Part shown: piece after piece, positions 34,318 through 44,539 of the stretch
How the letters are laid out: each line of letters starts with the position of its first letter
Position numbering within the stretch: the stretch's first letter is position 1
Assembly: GCA_014376785.1 (NCBI GenBank)
Contig: JACMQW010000039.1
Coordinates: 1 to 61,438, forward strand
DNA length: 61,438 nucleotides
Reading direction: 5' to 3'
From: Oligoflexia bacterium
GTDB lineage: Bacteria > Bdellovibrionota > UBA1018
Translations under genes and position numbers: made by a program
The notes under the pieces: model-generated
The model's input: only the letters and a program-made list of their open reading frames with translations
What the model was told of the DNA's origin: nothing
Database searches by the model: none

Positions 34318-35049
34318 GTGACCGACACGAAAGAACGCCCCTCTAGAACCATCCTTCGATCGCGCATTGAAAAGCAGCTCAAGCGCCAGCAAGAAGAGCA
34401 GCGAAAAGAACTGCTGCGACGCCGAATCGACATCGCGAAAGAAGGAGTTCAGCTTGCTCAAGCGGGTAAAACGGTCGAATCTGTTCGGAAGTACCAGCAA
34501 TACATCCTGATTCTCGAGATGTGGAAAAAAGCGGGTAAAGACGGGCTCACTCTCAATCATTTTGACCGATCTAAAGACCTTTACGAAATCGTCCTTCTCT
34601 CCGGAATTTTTTGGGATTTAGCAAAACTCTACGACAAAGCCAAAAACGCGTCCCAACTCAAGGAAATGAACACGTACTTGAAGAAGTACCTGATCTTCTC
34701 AAAAGGAATGCCTTTCCAGCCTCTTTCTGCTGAAGCACTTCGAAAATACCTCGGAAGTGGTCGCTGTAAACACCGGGCAGAATTCAAAGCCATTTACACC
34801 TCGCTGTCTGGGGAGAAATGCTTCATCGCGACGTCGCTTCTCGATGTGACTCATCCGGACACCCTGTTACGGCTGCGAAGATTCCGGGACGAAAAATTAA
34901 GACTTTCGTCCCCCGGGCGTCGGCTCGTGTATTTCTATTACCGCGCTTCTCCCACCCTCGTTCGCTTATTAGACGCCTCTCCTCAGCAGCTGCGTCGCCT
35001 GATGGGGAAATTTCTCGACCGCGCTGCTCAGTGGTTGGTTCGCAACTAG
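34318..35049 (+). CDS. CFI-box protein of unknown function
   Basis: The 243-residue protein starts with GTG eight bases after the priA stop. Its N-terminal half is basic and helical, with coiled-coil-like RQQEEQRKELLRRRIDIAKEGVQLAQAGK. The C-terminal part contains CFIATSLLDVTHPDTLLRLRRFRDEKLR followed by SSPGRRLVYFYYRASP. This is the CFI-box pattern (CFIATAAYGS...LRxFRDxxL...GxxxVxxYYxxSP) with the invariant Cys at 168. The function of the CFI-box is unknown. The gene is probably co-transcribed with priA. Confidence 0.7.
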   Translation: MTDTKERPSRTILRSRIEKQLKRQQEEQRKELLRRRIDIAKEGVQLAQAGKTVESVRKYQQYILILEMWKKAGKDGLTLNHFDRSKDLYEIVLLSGIFWDLAKLYDKAKNASQLKEMNTYLKKYLIFSKGMPFQPLSAEALRKYLGSGRCKHRAEFKAIYTSLSGEKCFIATSLLDVTHPDTLLRLRRFRDEKLRLSSPGRRLVYFYYRASPTLVRLLDASPQQLRRLMGKFLDRAAQWLVRN

Positions 35050-35795
35050 AGAGAGTCAAGCGACTTGCCCGTACGAAGCGGGCGAAAATCGAATTCTGCA
35101 GGGTGGAAATGGATCCAAATCGAGAGCCAAATCCGCGTCGCTCGGCCCCGGACTTTATCGATCGGAATGGCACCGATGAACCGGCTATCGTCTGAAAAAT
35201 CACGATTATCGCCCATGACAAAAACGTGTCCGGTGGGAACTGAGTAAGGACCGAAATTTTCAGATACAAAGCTCGTTCCGTCGAGCAGTAACCAATGCTC
35301 ATGGTTCGCGACCGATTCTTTTAAAACGCGCATGCCGCTTTCATCGAATTTAGGATCTCGAAGAAGCCGAAAAACGTCCTTCGATTCCTCTGGCGTTGGC
35401 TCGGACGTGAACACTTCTTGGTCGTTTATAAAAAGACGTCGATCTCGGATTCGAACCACGTCTCCTTCGACTCCGACCACCCGCTTGATGTAGTTAATTT
35501 CCGAACTTCTCGGCGACTCAAAAACGATGATCTCGCCCGCTTTCGGAGATGGGCGTTCGATGAGCCTGATCGGATTTCCGAAATATTCAGAAAACGGGAG
35601 ATTAAACCCATAGGCGAATTTATTCACGAAAACGTGGTCCCCGATTAGAATCGTGGGAATCATCGAGCCCGATGGAATTTTATATGATTCGTAAAAACTC
35701 GACCGGACAAAGAACACCACAAGCAATGCTGCGGCGATCGAAACGACGTGATCGAAGATCGGCTGAAATCGGGGTGACAGCCTGTTTTGTTTCAT
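35046..35795 (-). CDS. lepB: Signal peptidase I (second copy)
   Basis: The 249-residue protein has one N-terminal membrane helix (about 17-35) and the catalytic serine in PSGSM (S44). The lysine lies in NYIKRVVG (K104), followed by the box E element VMGDNRDFSDDSRF. It removes signal peptides from exported proteins at the periplasmic face. Its ATG follows directly on the stop codon of the other lepB (TAA-ATG), so the two arose by tandem duplication and are co-expressed. The C-terminal end overlaps the CFI-box gene tail by four bases. Confidence 0.92.
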   Translation of the reverse strand: MKQNRLSPRFQPIFDHVVSIAAALLVVFFVRSSFYESYKIPSGSMIPTILIGDHVFVNKFAYGFNLPFSEYFGNPIRLIERPSPKAGEIIVFESPRSSEINYIKRVVGVEGDVVRIRDRRLFINDQEVFTSEPTPEESKDVFRLLRDPKFDESGMRVLKESVANHEHWLLLDGTSFVSENFGPYSVPTGHVFVMGDNRDFSDDSRFIGAIPIDKVRGRATRIWLSIWIHFHPAEFDFRPLRTGKSLDSL

Positions 35796-36575
35796 TTACT
35801 TCAACAGGGTTCCAATGCGCCCCGGCTTGAAAGAGTTCTTTTCCGTGTCCTTCAAATCAAACCACATCGAAAGCCAGATCACTTCTGCGCGACCCGAAAT
35901 ATTTTCAAACGGAACCAGGCCCCAGAAACGACTGTCGTTTGAAAAATCTCGATTATCCCCCATCACGAACAGAAAATTCTCAGGAATTTTCGCGGGCTCG
36001 AAATTCTGGGTGTAGTCATTATTCGAGTCAGTCAGGATTAAATGCTCATGGCCTCCCTCGATTTTTTCTCGCAACAGTTTCATATGGTCGTCGCCGTAGC
36101 GAGGATCGCCGATGTCTTTTAAGCGAGCCAGCGTTTCATCCGTTGGCGCCTCGGTCTGCGGAAGAGGAGCACCGTTTATGTAGACCACTTTGTTTCGCAC
36201 TTCGACCGTGTCGCCCGGAACTCCGATGACTCGTTTGATGTAATGGGTGTCTGGCTCACGCGGGTAGAGAAACACGATGACTTCGCCATGCTTCGGGGGA
36301 TCACGGTGAATGAGTTGGATCGGGGCACCGAAGTAATCCGAAAAGGGAAGTTTAAGCCCGTACGCAAATTTGTTCACGAAGATGAAGTCTCCGACGTAGA
36401 GAGTCGGGATCATCGAACCAGACGGAATTTTAAACGGCTCCACGATTGCGGAGCGAATCGCAAAAACGATCAGGAGCGCAACAGCGAGCTGCCAAATCTG
36501 CTCCCACAGATATTTCAATTTTGCGTTCTTGGAATTCCCTGGGTTCGAGGAAACAGTCTCTTTCGGGTCGGTCAT
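35796..36575 (-). CDS. lepB: Signal peptidase I (first copy)
   Basis: The 259-residue protein has a polar N-terminus, one membrane helix (about 25-43), PSGSM with the catalytic serine at S54, and HYIKRVIG with the lysine at K114. VMGDNRDFSNDSRFWG follows. The layout matches the downstream paralogue throughout, with the same KFAYGxxLPFSxYFGxPIxLI core, which points to recent tandem duplication. Two LepB enzymes may divide substrates or one may be regulated. The start codon is divergent from the LptF/G-type gene, 40 bases away. Confidence 0.92.
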   Translation of the reverse strand: MTDPKETVSSNPGNSKNAKLKYLWEQIWQLAVALLIVFAIRSAIVEPFKIPSGSMIPTLYVGDFIFVNKFAYGLKLPFSDYFGAPIQLIHRDPPKHGEVIVFLYPREPDTHYIKRVIGVPGDTVEVRNKVVYINGAPLPQTEAPTDETLARLKDIGDPRYGDDHMKLLREKIEGGHEHLILTDSNNDYTQNFEPAKIPENFLFVMGDNRDFSNDSRFWGLVPFENISGRAEVIWLSMWFDLKDTEKNSFKPGRIGTLLK

Positions 36576-36615
36576 GATTCGCCTACAATAACGAAGATAG
36601 GACGCGCAGGGAACT

Positions 36616-37692
36616 ATGAAGACGATCGATCGCTACATCATTGCTCTTTTCTTGAAAAATATCGCGGTTGCGGCGGGCGGTTTGACGCTCATCTACCTAT
36701 TCCAGCAAATCACGACCATGGTTTTGGAGAGTGATTTTACGACCCGCCAAGTCTTAGCTTATAATCTTTTCCAATTACCCGCCGTGCTGGTTCAAATGAT
36801 TCCCCCCTCAGTGCTCATCGGGACGGTTCTCACGCTTTCAGGACTGAACCGAACCAATGAGCTTACGGCCATTTTCGCGCTCGGCATCGGCCTCAAGCGT
36901 TTGATGGCTTTGCTTCTGATTTTCGTTTTCGCAATCAGCATGGGAACGCTATTTCTCCAAGACAGCGTGCTGCCCCACCTCTTCAAACGACGCACAAACT
37001 ATTACTGGCGCGACATGAAAAAGCGCACGGATTTCTATCTCGACATTAAACAAAACAAGATCTGGTACCGCTCAAAAAACCTGATTTATAACTTGAAAGC
37101 GTTTGATTTAAAGACCCAGCAAATTTTGGGGATGACGGTTTACTCTTTCGACGACCGATTTAATCTCGTTCAGACCGTCGAGTCCGAGAAGGCTCTCTAC
37201 ACCCCGCAGGGATGGAAACTGATGAATGGTACGGTCACCCAATTCTCGATGACCGATCCGTTTCCAGTGAATCAAAAATTCAACGAGATCCGACTGCAGA
37301 TCCAGGAAACTCCCAAGGATTTTCAGGAGATCGAAAAAGAAGTCGACGGCCTCCGGCTGAAAGAACTCAAGAGTTACATCGACCGAAACCAGGCGGCTGG
37401 CCTCGACGTAAAAAGCTACCTGGTGAAGTACCACTCCCGCTTTAGCTTGAGCTTCATTCCGATGGTCATGTGCATCCTCGGCGTGCCTTTTTCAGTTCGA
37501 GGAAAACGAGAAGGGGGGCTGGCTAAAGATCTCGGCGTTTGCCTCGCAATCACCTTTTTTTATTGGCTTTTCTATTCGATCGGACTATCTCTGGGAACTA
37601 ATGGCGCACTGCCTCCTGTCGTCGCAGCCTGGGCCCCGACTTTGATCTTTACCGTGTTCGCGCTCATTCTCGTTTCCCGCCAGGGAAAATAG
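36616..37692 (+). CDS. LptF/LptG-family permease of the LPS export ABC transporter
   Basis: The 358-residue protein matches the YjgP/YjgQ family: MKTIDRYIIALFLKNIAVAAG, four hydrophobic segments near the N-terminus, a large periplasmic beta-jellyroll domain (about 130-270) and two C-terminal helices. KYHSRFSLSFIPMVMCILGVPFSVR just precedes the last helices, as in LptG. With LptB and LptC elsewhere, it would extract LPS from the inner membrane. Whether it is LptF or LptG cannot be decided. It starts the plus-strand run that continues with def. Confidence 0.88.
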   Translation: MKTIDRYIIALFLKNIAVAAGGLTLIYLFQQITTMVLESDFTTRQVLAYNLFQLPAVLVQMIPPSVLIGTVLTLSGLNRTNELTAIFALGIGLKRLMALLLIFVFAISMGTLFLQDSVLPHLFKRRTNYYWRDMKKRTDFYLDIKQNKIWYRSKNLIYNLKAFDLKTQQILGMTVYSFDDRFNLVQTVESEKALYTPQGWKLMNGTVTQFSMTDPFPVNQKFNEIRLQIQETPKDFQEIEKEVDGLRLKELKSYIDRNQAAGLDVKSYLVKYHSRFSLSFIPMVMCILGVPFSVRGKREGGLAKDLGVCLAITFFYWLFYSIGLSLGTNGALPPVVAAWAPTLIFTVFALILVSRQGK

Positions 37693-37715
37693 AAACCGGA
37701 AGCAGGAGTAACCCC

Positions 37716-38354
37716 ATGGCCAGACTGAAAATTTACGCTTTCCCCGATGTCGTCCTGACCCAGAAAGCAAAGCCGGTCGCCAGAGTGGATAAGTCTTACT
37801 TTAAGATCGCCGACGACATGTTTGAGACCATGTACGATGCACCAGGAATCGGCCTCGCTGCCAATCAAGTCGGAATCCTCGAGCGAATCCTCGTGCTGGA
37901 TGTGGATTACGATTACGAAGACCTCGAAGAAGACCTTAAAATACCCGAAGGCGCCGAGGTCTTCGGCCGCTCGGTCGTTTCCAACCGCAAACCCCTCATC
38001 CTCATTAATCCCATCATCACCCGGCGGGAGGGGAAGATCGTCACATCCGAAGGATGCCTCTCCGTTCCTGAGTTCACGGCGGATGTCGAACGCGCGAAAA
38101 AACTCACCCTCCAATACCAAACCATCGACGGACTGACGAAGACCCTCGATGCGGAAGAGCTTCTTTCAGTTGCGATCCAGCACGAGATGGATCACCTCGA
38201 AGGGCGCCTATTCATCGATCGACTGAGCCCCCTGAAAAAGGAAATGGTCCAGAAGAAGCTCAGGCGTGAACGTGCTGAGAAAGAATCTTTCGGCAGCACC
38301 CGTCACGATTTCTTAAGTCCAAAAGATGCGAAAAAGAGGGGACTGATCCGATGA
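37716..38354 (+). CDS. def: Peptide deformylase
   Basis: The 212-residue enzyme has the three motifs GIGLAANQVG (44-53), EGCLSVPE (C114) and QHEMDH (H156, E157, H160), which bind the catalytic metal. It removes the formyl group from new N-termini at the ribosome. There is an extra loop of about 20-25 residues (DYEDLEEDLKIPEGAEVFGR, about 67-86) not present in the shortest deformylases. The stop overlaps the fmt start (ATGA), giving the usual def-fmt pair. Confidence 0.95.
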   Translation: MARLKIYAFPDVVLTQKAKPVARVDKSYFKIADDMFETMYDAPGIGLAANQVGILERILVLDVDYDYEDLEEDLKIPEGAEVFGRSVVSNRKPLILINPIITRREGKIVTSEGCLSVPEFTADVERAKKLTLQYQTIDGLTKTLDAEELLSVAIQHEMDHLEGRLFIDRLSPLKKEMVQKKLRRERAEKESFGSTRHDFLSPKDAKKRGLIR

Positions 38355-39310
38355 AGCGTCTCCGGATCGTCTTCATGGGAACGCCCGCCTTTAGCGTTCC
38401 TGCTCTGGAAAAGCTTCACGCAATTCATGAAATCGTCGCCGTTTACACGCAACCCGATCGGCCCGTCGGGCGCGGGTTAGAAGTTCGTTTTTCCGCGGTA
38501 AAAGAAAAAGCGCTCGCATTCGGCATCCCGGTTCACCAGCCGGAAAAACTCACGCTCCCCGGCGAGTACGAAAAACTCGCCGCTTACGCACCCGACGCTT
38601 TAGTCGTCGTCGCCTACGGACAAATTCTCAGGCAAAACGTCCTCGACCTTCCCACCCTTGCAAGCGTGAATATTCATTCATCGCTTCTGCCGCGCTGGAG
38701 AGGTGCTGCGCCCATTCATCATGCCGTCCTTGCGGGCGACCCCCTAACCGGCGTGACCACGATGAAAATGGTGAAAGAACTCGATGCGGGTGACATCTAC
38801 GAACAAGTGGAAACAGCGATTGGCCGATCTGAATCTGTCGGCAGTCTCCACGACCGCCTCTCTCTCTTAGGAGGGGACTTAATCCTTTCAACCCTCGCCG
38901 GACTTTCGGAAGGTCGCATCAAAGGACGCGCCCAAGAGCCAGCCCTTGTCACCTTTGCTTCGAAACTGACGAAAGAAATGGAACGACTCGATCCGGCACT
39001 GAGCGCGGTCGAACTCGATCGACGCGTACGAGCCTTAAATCCGTGGCCAGGAACAAGCTTTTTCATCGAAATCGCGGATAAAAAAGAACGTATAAAGGTG
39101 CGTCAAACCGCTCCCCATCCGAATTTCTCTGCCTCTTTCGGTAAATTAGAAGAACGTGCGGGAATGCTCTTACTCGGAACCTCTGAGGGCGCACTGGAGA
39201 TCCTCCGCATCCAGCCGGAGGGGAAAAAAGAAATGGAACCGGCCGCATTTCTAAATGGCTTACGGGGCCGTGGCGTCGATCTCCCTCTTCAGGTAAGTTC
39301 GGGTGGATGA
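38351..39310 (+). CDS. fmt: Methionyl-tRNA formyltransferase
   Basis: The 319-residue enzyme begins RIVFMGTPAFSVPALEKL and has NIHSSLLPRWRGAAPIHHAVLAGD, the formyl-donor binding and catalytic element, then TGVTTMKMVKELDAGDIY. It formylates initiator Met-tRNA using 10-formyl-tetrahydrofolate. The C-terminal OB-like domain is present. It is coupled to def upstream and to rpe downstream (ATGA on both sides). Confidence 0.95.
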   Translation: MKRLRIVFMGTPAFSVPALEKLHAIHEIVAVYTQPDRPVGRGLEVRFSAVKEKALAFGIPVHQPEKLTLPGEYEKLAAYAPDALVVVAYGQILRQNVLDLPTLASVNIHSSLLPRWRGAAPIHHAVLAGDPLTGVTTMKMVKELDAGDIYEQVETAIGRSESVGSLHDRLSLLGGDLILSTLAGLSEGRIKGRAQEPALVTFASKLTKEMERLDPALSAVELDRRVRALNPWPGTSFFIEIADKKERIKVRQTAPHPNFSASFGKLEERAGMLLLGTSEGALEILRIQPEGKKEMEPAAFLNGLRGRGVDLPLQVSSGG

Positions 39311-40029
39311 AAAAATCCAGCCCTAGCCCGTGGCAATCCCAGTGGAACGTATTGAAAGCGCAGGCGTTTGAATCGGGGGTGATTGCACCGTCCATTCTTT
39401 CTGCAGATTTTTCACGGCTTGGCGAAGAAATTCGGGAAGTGGAAGAATCGGGCGTCGACTGGCTTCATGTCGACGTGATGGATGGCCATTTCGTTCCGAA
39501 CCTCACCATCGGACCGGTCGTAGTGAAGTCGCTCCGCAAGGCGACGAAAAGTTACCTCGATTGTCACCTGATGGTGAGTGAACCCGAAAAATGGGTGAAG
39601 GCTTTCGCAGATGCGGGAGCAAACTGCATCACCGTCCATGCCGAGACGAGCGCACACCTAGATCGCCTCCTTCACCAAATCAGAGAGACGGGTTGCCAAG
39701 TCGGCGTGTCGATTAATCCCGCAACTCCGGTTTCCCTGATCGAAGAAATCCTTCCGCTCGTCGACCTCGTTCTCGTGATGTCGGTAAACCCGGGCTTCGG
39801 CGGCCAAAAGTACATCGAGCGAGCCAGCGCAAAAATCAGTCGGTTAGTCGAGCTTCGGAAAGACAACTCCTACGTCATCCAAGTCGACGGCGGCATTCAA
39901 TCCATTACCGCAACCATTGCGCGAGAAGCCGGAGCGGACGTGTTCGTCGCCGGCTCTGCGATTTTCGACGCTAAAAACCGGGGCGCCGCCTACCGCGAGC
40001 TCCTCAAATCAATCGAGGCTGGGAACTGA
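39307..40029 (+). CDS. rpe: Ribulose-phosphate 3-epimerase
   Basis: The 240-residue TIM-barrel enzyme has IAPSILSADFSRL, HVDVMDGHFVPNLTIGP, VMSVNPGFGGQKYI and VDGGI in the usual order. It interconverts ribulose 5-phosphate and xylulose 5-phosphate. It carries an N-terminal extension of about 25 residues before the first strand. The stop overlaps the hutH start by one base (TGATG), so rpe and the histidine-degradation genes are translationally coupled. Confidence 0.93.
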   Translation: MKKSSPSPWQSQWNVLKAQAFESGVIAPSILSADFSRLGEEIREVEESGVDWLHVDVMDGHFVPNLTIGPVVVKSLRKATKSYLDCHLMVSEPEKWVKAFADAGANCITVHAETSAHLDRLLHQIRETGCQVGVSINPATPVSLIEEILPLVDLVLVMSVNPGFGGQKYIERASAKISRLVELRKDNSYVIQVDGGIQSITATIAREAGADVFVAGSAIFDAKNRGAAYRELLKSIEAGN

Positions 40030-41573
40030 TGAAAAAAGCCGTGCGTCCTTTTGTGATTGGCAGCCGACCCATCGAACTCGAAACGATTCGTGAAGTCGCG
40101 CTTCATGGAGCGATGGTTTCGCTTGCTCCGTCCGCAAGGAAAAAAATCAACATCGCTTATCGATACCTCGCAGGACGCGCGAAAAGCGGCGAAACCATTT
40201 ACGGCGTGAATACCGGGTTTGGGCTTCTCTCAAACGTACGGATTCCTGAAAAAGATTTGGAAGAGCTTCAATATAACCTCCTGCGCTCCCATGCGGTGGG
40301 TACCGGAAATCCGATCTCCATCCCCCAATCGAGAGCGATGGTTTTATTGCGTGCCGTGAACCTTTCCGCCGGACACAGCGGAGTGCGCGTCGAGCTGGTC
40401 GAACAACTGATCGCTTTACTAAATGCGGATGTGACTCCGTGGATTCCTGAACAGGGGTCCGTCGGCGCAAGCGGCGACCTCGCTCCCCTTTCTCACCTTG
40501 CCCTCGTGTTGATCGGCGAGGGACGGGCCTATTTCTGTGGAAAACTGATGGATGGGGAAAAAGCCCTGAAACTAGCCGGAATAAAACCCATTCGCCTGGG
40601 CCCAAAAGAAGGCCTTGCTCTTATTAACGGCACTCAATTCATGACGGCACTCGGAACTCTGGCACTCCTCGATGCAGAATACCTCGCCGACATTGCCGAT
40701 CTCTCCGGAGCCATTTCACTCGAAGCACTGAAGGGCACGACCGCCGCATTCGACGCCGAGATCCAAGTGGTCCGCGGACATCCCGGCCAGATTCATGCTG
40801 CCGCCAGACTGCGCGGCATCCTCTCTCCCGATGGAAAAGAGTCTGCCGTCGCAAAAAGTCACGCGGGCTGTGAGAAAGTCCAAGATCCTTACTCTCTTCG
40901 CTGCATGCCTCAAGTCCATGGCGCTTCCCGAGACACCCTGCGGTTTGTTCGCGAAGTGCTCGAGCGCGAAGCGAACGCCGTAACCGATAACCCGCTCGTG
41001 TTTCCGGAATCGGGTAAAATTCTTTCCGGCGGAAACTTCCATGGTCAAATCGTGGCGATCGCGATGGACGCGCTTTCGATCGCGACTGCGGAGCTTGCTT
41101 CCATTTCTGAACAGCGCATCGAAAAGCTGATTAATCCCGCACTCTCCGGCTTGCCCGCTTTCTTAGTAAAAGAGGGCGGCGTGAATAGCGGTTTTATGAT
41201 CGTCCAGGTAGCGGCCGCTAGTATCGTCTCTGAAAATAAAACCCTCTGCCATCCAGCTTCCGTCGACTCGATTCCGACATCAGCAGATAAAGAAGATCAC
41301 GTTTCGATGGGTGCTTGGGCAGCCAGAAAAGCAACTTTAGTCGTCACAAACGCAAGACGCGTTATTGCGATGGAACTTCTCGCGGCGACTACCGGGATGG
41401 ATTTTCACCGTCCGCTTCGGTCGTCGGCTAAAATCGAAGCGACGATTTCTACCATTCGGAAAAAAGTAAAACCAATCACCCGGGACCGCACCTTCTACTT
41501 AGACATCGCAGAAATCGAAAACCTACTCATCGTTCGCGGAATCGACGCCACGGTTCGACTTAATCAGGAGTAA
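40029..41573 (+). CDS. hutH: Histidine ammonia-lyase
   Basis: The 514-residue enzyme has the MIO-forming tripeptide A147-S148-G149 in [24 protein letters not shown] precedes it, and QDPYSLRC-like [17 protein letters not shown] follows. It deaminates histidine to trans-urocanate, the first step of the Hut pathway. Length matches the family. Its start overlaps the rpe stop by one base, and hutU follows after two bases. Confidence 0.96.
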   Translation: MKKAVRPFVIGSRPIELETIREVALHGAMVSLAPSARKKINIAYRYLAGRAKSGETIYGVNTGFGLLSNVRIPEKDLEELQYNLLRSHAVGTGNPISIPQSRAMVLLRAVNLSAGHSGVRVELVEQLIALLNADVTPWIPEQGSVGASGDLAPLSHLALVLIGEGRAYFCGKLMDGEKALKLAGIKPIRLGPKEGLALINGTQFMTALGTLALLDAEYLADIADLSGAISLEALKGTTAAFDAEIQVVRGHPGQIHAAARLRGILSPDGKESAVAKSHAGCEKVQDPYSLRCMPQVHGASRDTLRFVREVLEREANAVTDNPLVFPESGKILSGGNFHGQIVAIAMDALSIATAELASISEQRIEKLINPALSGLPAFLVKEGGVNSGFMIVQVAAASIVSENKTLCHPASVDSIPTSADKEDHVSMGAWAARKATLVVTNARRVIAMELLAATTGMDFHRPLRSSAKIEATISTIRKKVKPITRDRTFYLDIAEIENLLIVRGIDATVRLNQE

Positions 41574-41575
41574 TC

Positions 41576-43261
41576 ATGAACAACGAAACACCTAGCACCC
41601 CCGATCGTAAAAAAATTCGCGCTGCCCGTGGAACTGAACTTTCTTGCCTCGGATGGGAACAAGAAGCCGCGCTGCGGATGCTCATGAATAACTTAGACGC
41701 CGAAGTTGCAGAGCGGCCAGAAGACCTCGTCGTGTATGGTGGCACGGGAAAAGCGGCTCGAAATTGGCCGGCCTACGATGCGATCGTAAAAACGCTTCGA
41801 ACGCTTCGCGGCGATCAAACACTCCTCATCCAATCGGGCAAACCCGTCGCCGTTTTTCCGTCCCACGCGGATGCTCCTCGCGTACTGCTTGCGAATTCGT
41901 GGATCGTCCCGAAATGGGCGACCTACGATTACTTCCGAGAGCTCGAAGCCGATGGCCTCATGATGTACGGACAGATGACGGCCGGTTCGTGGATTTACAT
42001 CGGAACGCAGGGCATCGTTCAAGGCACCTATGAGACTTTCGCCGAAGCGGGCCGGCAGCACTTCGGTGGAGATTTAGGTGGCCGAGTTTTACTGACCGCC
42101 GGACTTGGAGGAATGGGGGGAGCCCAACCGTTGGCCGCGACCTTCGCAGGACTCGTCTCGCTGAATATCGAAGTGGATCCGGCACGCGCGCAGAAACGCT
42201 TGGAAACGAAATACCTCGACGAACTCGCCACCGACCTGACCGATGCCCTGGCGCGCGTTTCGAAAGCGAAAAATGAAAAACGCGCGGTCTCGATCGGACT
42301 GATCGGAAATGCGGCCGAAGTGCTTTGGGAGTTGCTTGATAAAGGATTCGCCCCTGATTTAGTGACCGACCAGACTTCGGCCCACGACGAACTCACGGGT
42401 TACGTTCCCCATGGAATCAGTCTTACGGAAGCGAATGCCCTTCGCGAATCGAACCCGGAAAAATACAAAGCCATGTCGATTGCTTCAATGGGTAAACACG
42501 TCGAAGCCATGCTCGAGTTTAAGAAGCGCGGATCGCACGTATTCGACTACGGAAATAACATACGCGCCCAAGCCGTGAAAGCCGGCGTAAAAAACGCATT
42601 CGATTTTCCAGGTTTCGTTCCCGCGTACATTCGTCCCCAATTCTGCGAAGGAAGAGGCCCCTTTCGGTGGGTCGCGCTCTCGGGAGATCCTGAAGACATT
42701 CGCGTCACCGACCGCGCACTTTTAGAACTTTTTCCAGACGACGCCGGACTTCACCGCTGGTTAAAGATGGCGGAAGAGCGCATCCAATTCCAGGGATTGC
42801 CCGCGCGAATCTGCTGGCTCGGTTATGGTCAGCGAGAAAAAGCCGGAGCCCTGTTTAATGAGCTCGTGCGTACTGGAAAAGTGAAAGCTCCGATCGTCAT
42901 CGGGCGGGATCACCTCGACTGCGGTTCGGTTGCGAGCCCGAACCGAGAAACCGAAGCAATGAAAGACGGATCGGACGCGGTCGGTGACTGGCCGTTATTA
43001 AATGCAATGATTAATTCGGTGAATGGCGCCACGTGGGTTTCGCTCCACCACGGCGGCGGTGTCGGCATCGGATACTCGATGCACTCAGGAATGGTGATTT
43101 TAGCAGACGGAACAGAAGCCGCCGGTAAGAGAATTTCTCGTGTGTTGAATAGCGATCCAGGAATGGGAATCGTGCGACATGCGGATGCGGGCTACGAATC
43201 ATCCATAGAAATCGGCAGGACCGCCTTTAAAGAGCGCGGCGGCTCCCTCCCCATGATCTAA
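41576..43261 (+). CDS. hutU: Urocanate hydratase
   Basis: The 561-residue enzyme has the family's [49 protein letters not shown] and [18 protein letters not shown] (NAD-binding). A C-terminal [33 protein letters not shown] element is also present. It converts urocanate to imidazolone propionate with tightly bound NAD+. A GGAG ribosome-binding site precedes the ATG by five bases. It lies between hutH and hutI. Confidence 0.96.
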   Translation: MNNETPSTPDRKKIRAARGTELSCLGWEQEAALRMLMNNLDAEVAERPEDLVVYGGTGKAARNWPAYDAIVKTLRTLRGDQTLLIQSGKPVAVFPSHADAPRVLLANSWIVPKWATYDYFRELEADGLMMYGQMTAGSWIYIGTQGIVQGTYETFAEAGRQHFGGDLGGRVLLTAGLGGMGGAQPLAATFAGLVSLNIEVDPARAQKRLETKYLDELATDLTDALARVSKAKNEKRAVSIGLIGNAAEVLWELLDKGFAPDLVTDQTSAHDELTGYVPHGISLTEANALRESNPEKYKAMSIASMGKHVEAMLEFKKRGSHVFDYGNNIRAQAVKAGVKNAFDFPGFVPAYIRPQFCEGRGPFRWVALSGDPEDIRVTDRALLELFPDDAGLHRWLKMAEERIQFQGLPARICWLGYGQREKAGALFNELVRTGKVKAPIVIGRDHLDCGSVASPNRETEAMKDGSDAVGDWPLLNAMINSVNGATWVSLHHGGGVGIGYSMHSGMVILADGTEAAGKRISRVLNSDPGMGIVRHADAGYESSIEIGRTAFKERGGSLPMI

Positions 43262-43276
43262 GACGGAAAATTATCC

Positions 43277-44539
43277 ATGAGCGAAAAATCGATCATCTTA
43301 CTCCATGCCTCCGAACTCCTCACGGGTGCAGGCATTCGTGCAAAAGACGGAAGACACCCGAAAGAAGAAGATCTCGGTCGCATTCCGAACGGTGCACTCG
43401 TCTATTCCACGAAGACCGTTTCCTACACCGACTTCACGACGGGAAAATCTGGAAAGAAAGTGGTCGGGGATAAGATTTTATGGGTCGGTGAGAGCGAAGC
43501 ACTCCCTAGCGAGTACAGCGGTTCGCCGGTCTTCGATCTCTATGGTCGGAACGCCATCATGCCGGGGCTCATCGACTGCCACACGCACCTCGTTTTCGCC
43601 GGGAATCGTGCTTCGGAATTCGCAGCTCGGTGCGGGGGCGCAAGTTACGCAGACATCGCAGCCTCCGGCGGCGGAATCCAGACCACCGTGAATGCCACTC
43701 GGAATGCGACTGAAGAAGAACTCTTCCGATTGGCGCGGGCGCGGGTCGAGGATGCCCACCGCTACGGCATTCGCACGATCGAGGCGAAGTCGGGTTACGG
43801 ACTTTCTCTCGAAACCGAATTGAAAATTCTGAGGGTGGTTAAACGCCTCCAAGAAGCGACGCCCGAACTGGAAATCATTCCGACTTTTCTCGGAGCGCAC
43901 GATTTTCCGAAAGGTGCGGACCGCGAGGCTTATCTCATCGAGATCCTCGATGAACAACTTCCGGCGGTCGCCCGCGAAGGGCTCGCAAACGTTTGTGATG
44001 TCTTTATCGACGAAGGGTATTACACCGTAGAAGAAGCGGAGCGAATTTTAACTCGGGCTAAGCAACTCGGGATGAAAACGAAAGTCCACGCCGATGAACT
44101 CGTGAATACGGAGTCAGCCGCATTTGCCGCGGATATCGGGGCGCTGTCTGCAGATCACCTCTTAAAAATTTCTCCTGCGGGAATTGCTGCTTTGGCCGCA
44201 AGTGAGACCACCGCCGTTCTCCTTCCGGGTACTGCGTTTTACCTGAAAACTGCGCACGCTCCCGCACGTGCCCTGATCGATGCGGGCGCTCGGGTTGCGA
44301 TTTCGACCGACCTAAACCCTGGCACATCGATGACTTCGAACCTTCCTGCGGTTCTCACCATCTCTGCACTTTATTTGGGATTAACCCGTGCGGAACTTTT
44401 CGCGGCCGTAACTTACAACGCCGCTCGTGCGCTCGACGTCCATTCGAGGAAAGGCACTTTAGAAGCCGGCATGGACGCAGATTTTTTCGTTACACCGTAT
44501 GCGACGTTTGAAGAGCTTTATTACCGATTTGCGTGGTGA
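43277..44539 (+). CDS. hutI: Imidazolonepropionase
   Basis: The 420-residue amidohydrolase has the metal motif DCHTHLVFAGNRASEF near residue 100, KSGYGLSLETELK, and VHADE and STDLNPGT in the expected places. It opens the imidazolone ring to give N-formimino-glutamate, the third Hut step. No hutG or hutF is adjacent, so the last step must be encoded elsewhere. Its 3' end overlaps the convergent PAP2 gene by 50 bases. Confidence 0.95.
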   Translation: MSEKSIILLHASELLTGAGIRAKDGRHPKEEDLGRIPNGALVYSTKTVSYTDFTTGKSGKKVVGDKILWVGESEALPSEYSGSPVFDLYGRNAIMPGLIDCHTHLVFAGNRASEFAARCGGASYADIAASGGGIQTTVNATRNATEEELFRLARARVEDAHRYGIRTIEAKSGYGLSLETELKILRVVKRLQEATPELEIIPTFLGAHDFPKGADREAYLIEILDEQLPAVAREGLANVCDVFIDEGYYTVEEAERILTRAKQLGMKTKVHADELVNTESAAFAADIGALSADHLLKISPAGIAALAASETTAVLLPGTAFYLKTAHAPARALIDAGARVAISTDLNPGTSMTSNLPAVLTISALYLGLTRAELFAAVTYNAARALDVHSRKGTLEAGMDADFFVTPYATFEELYYRFAW

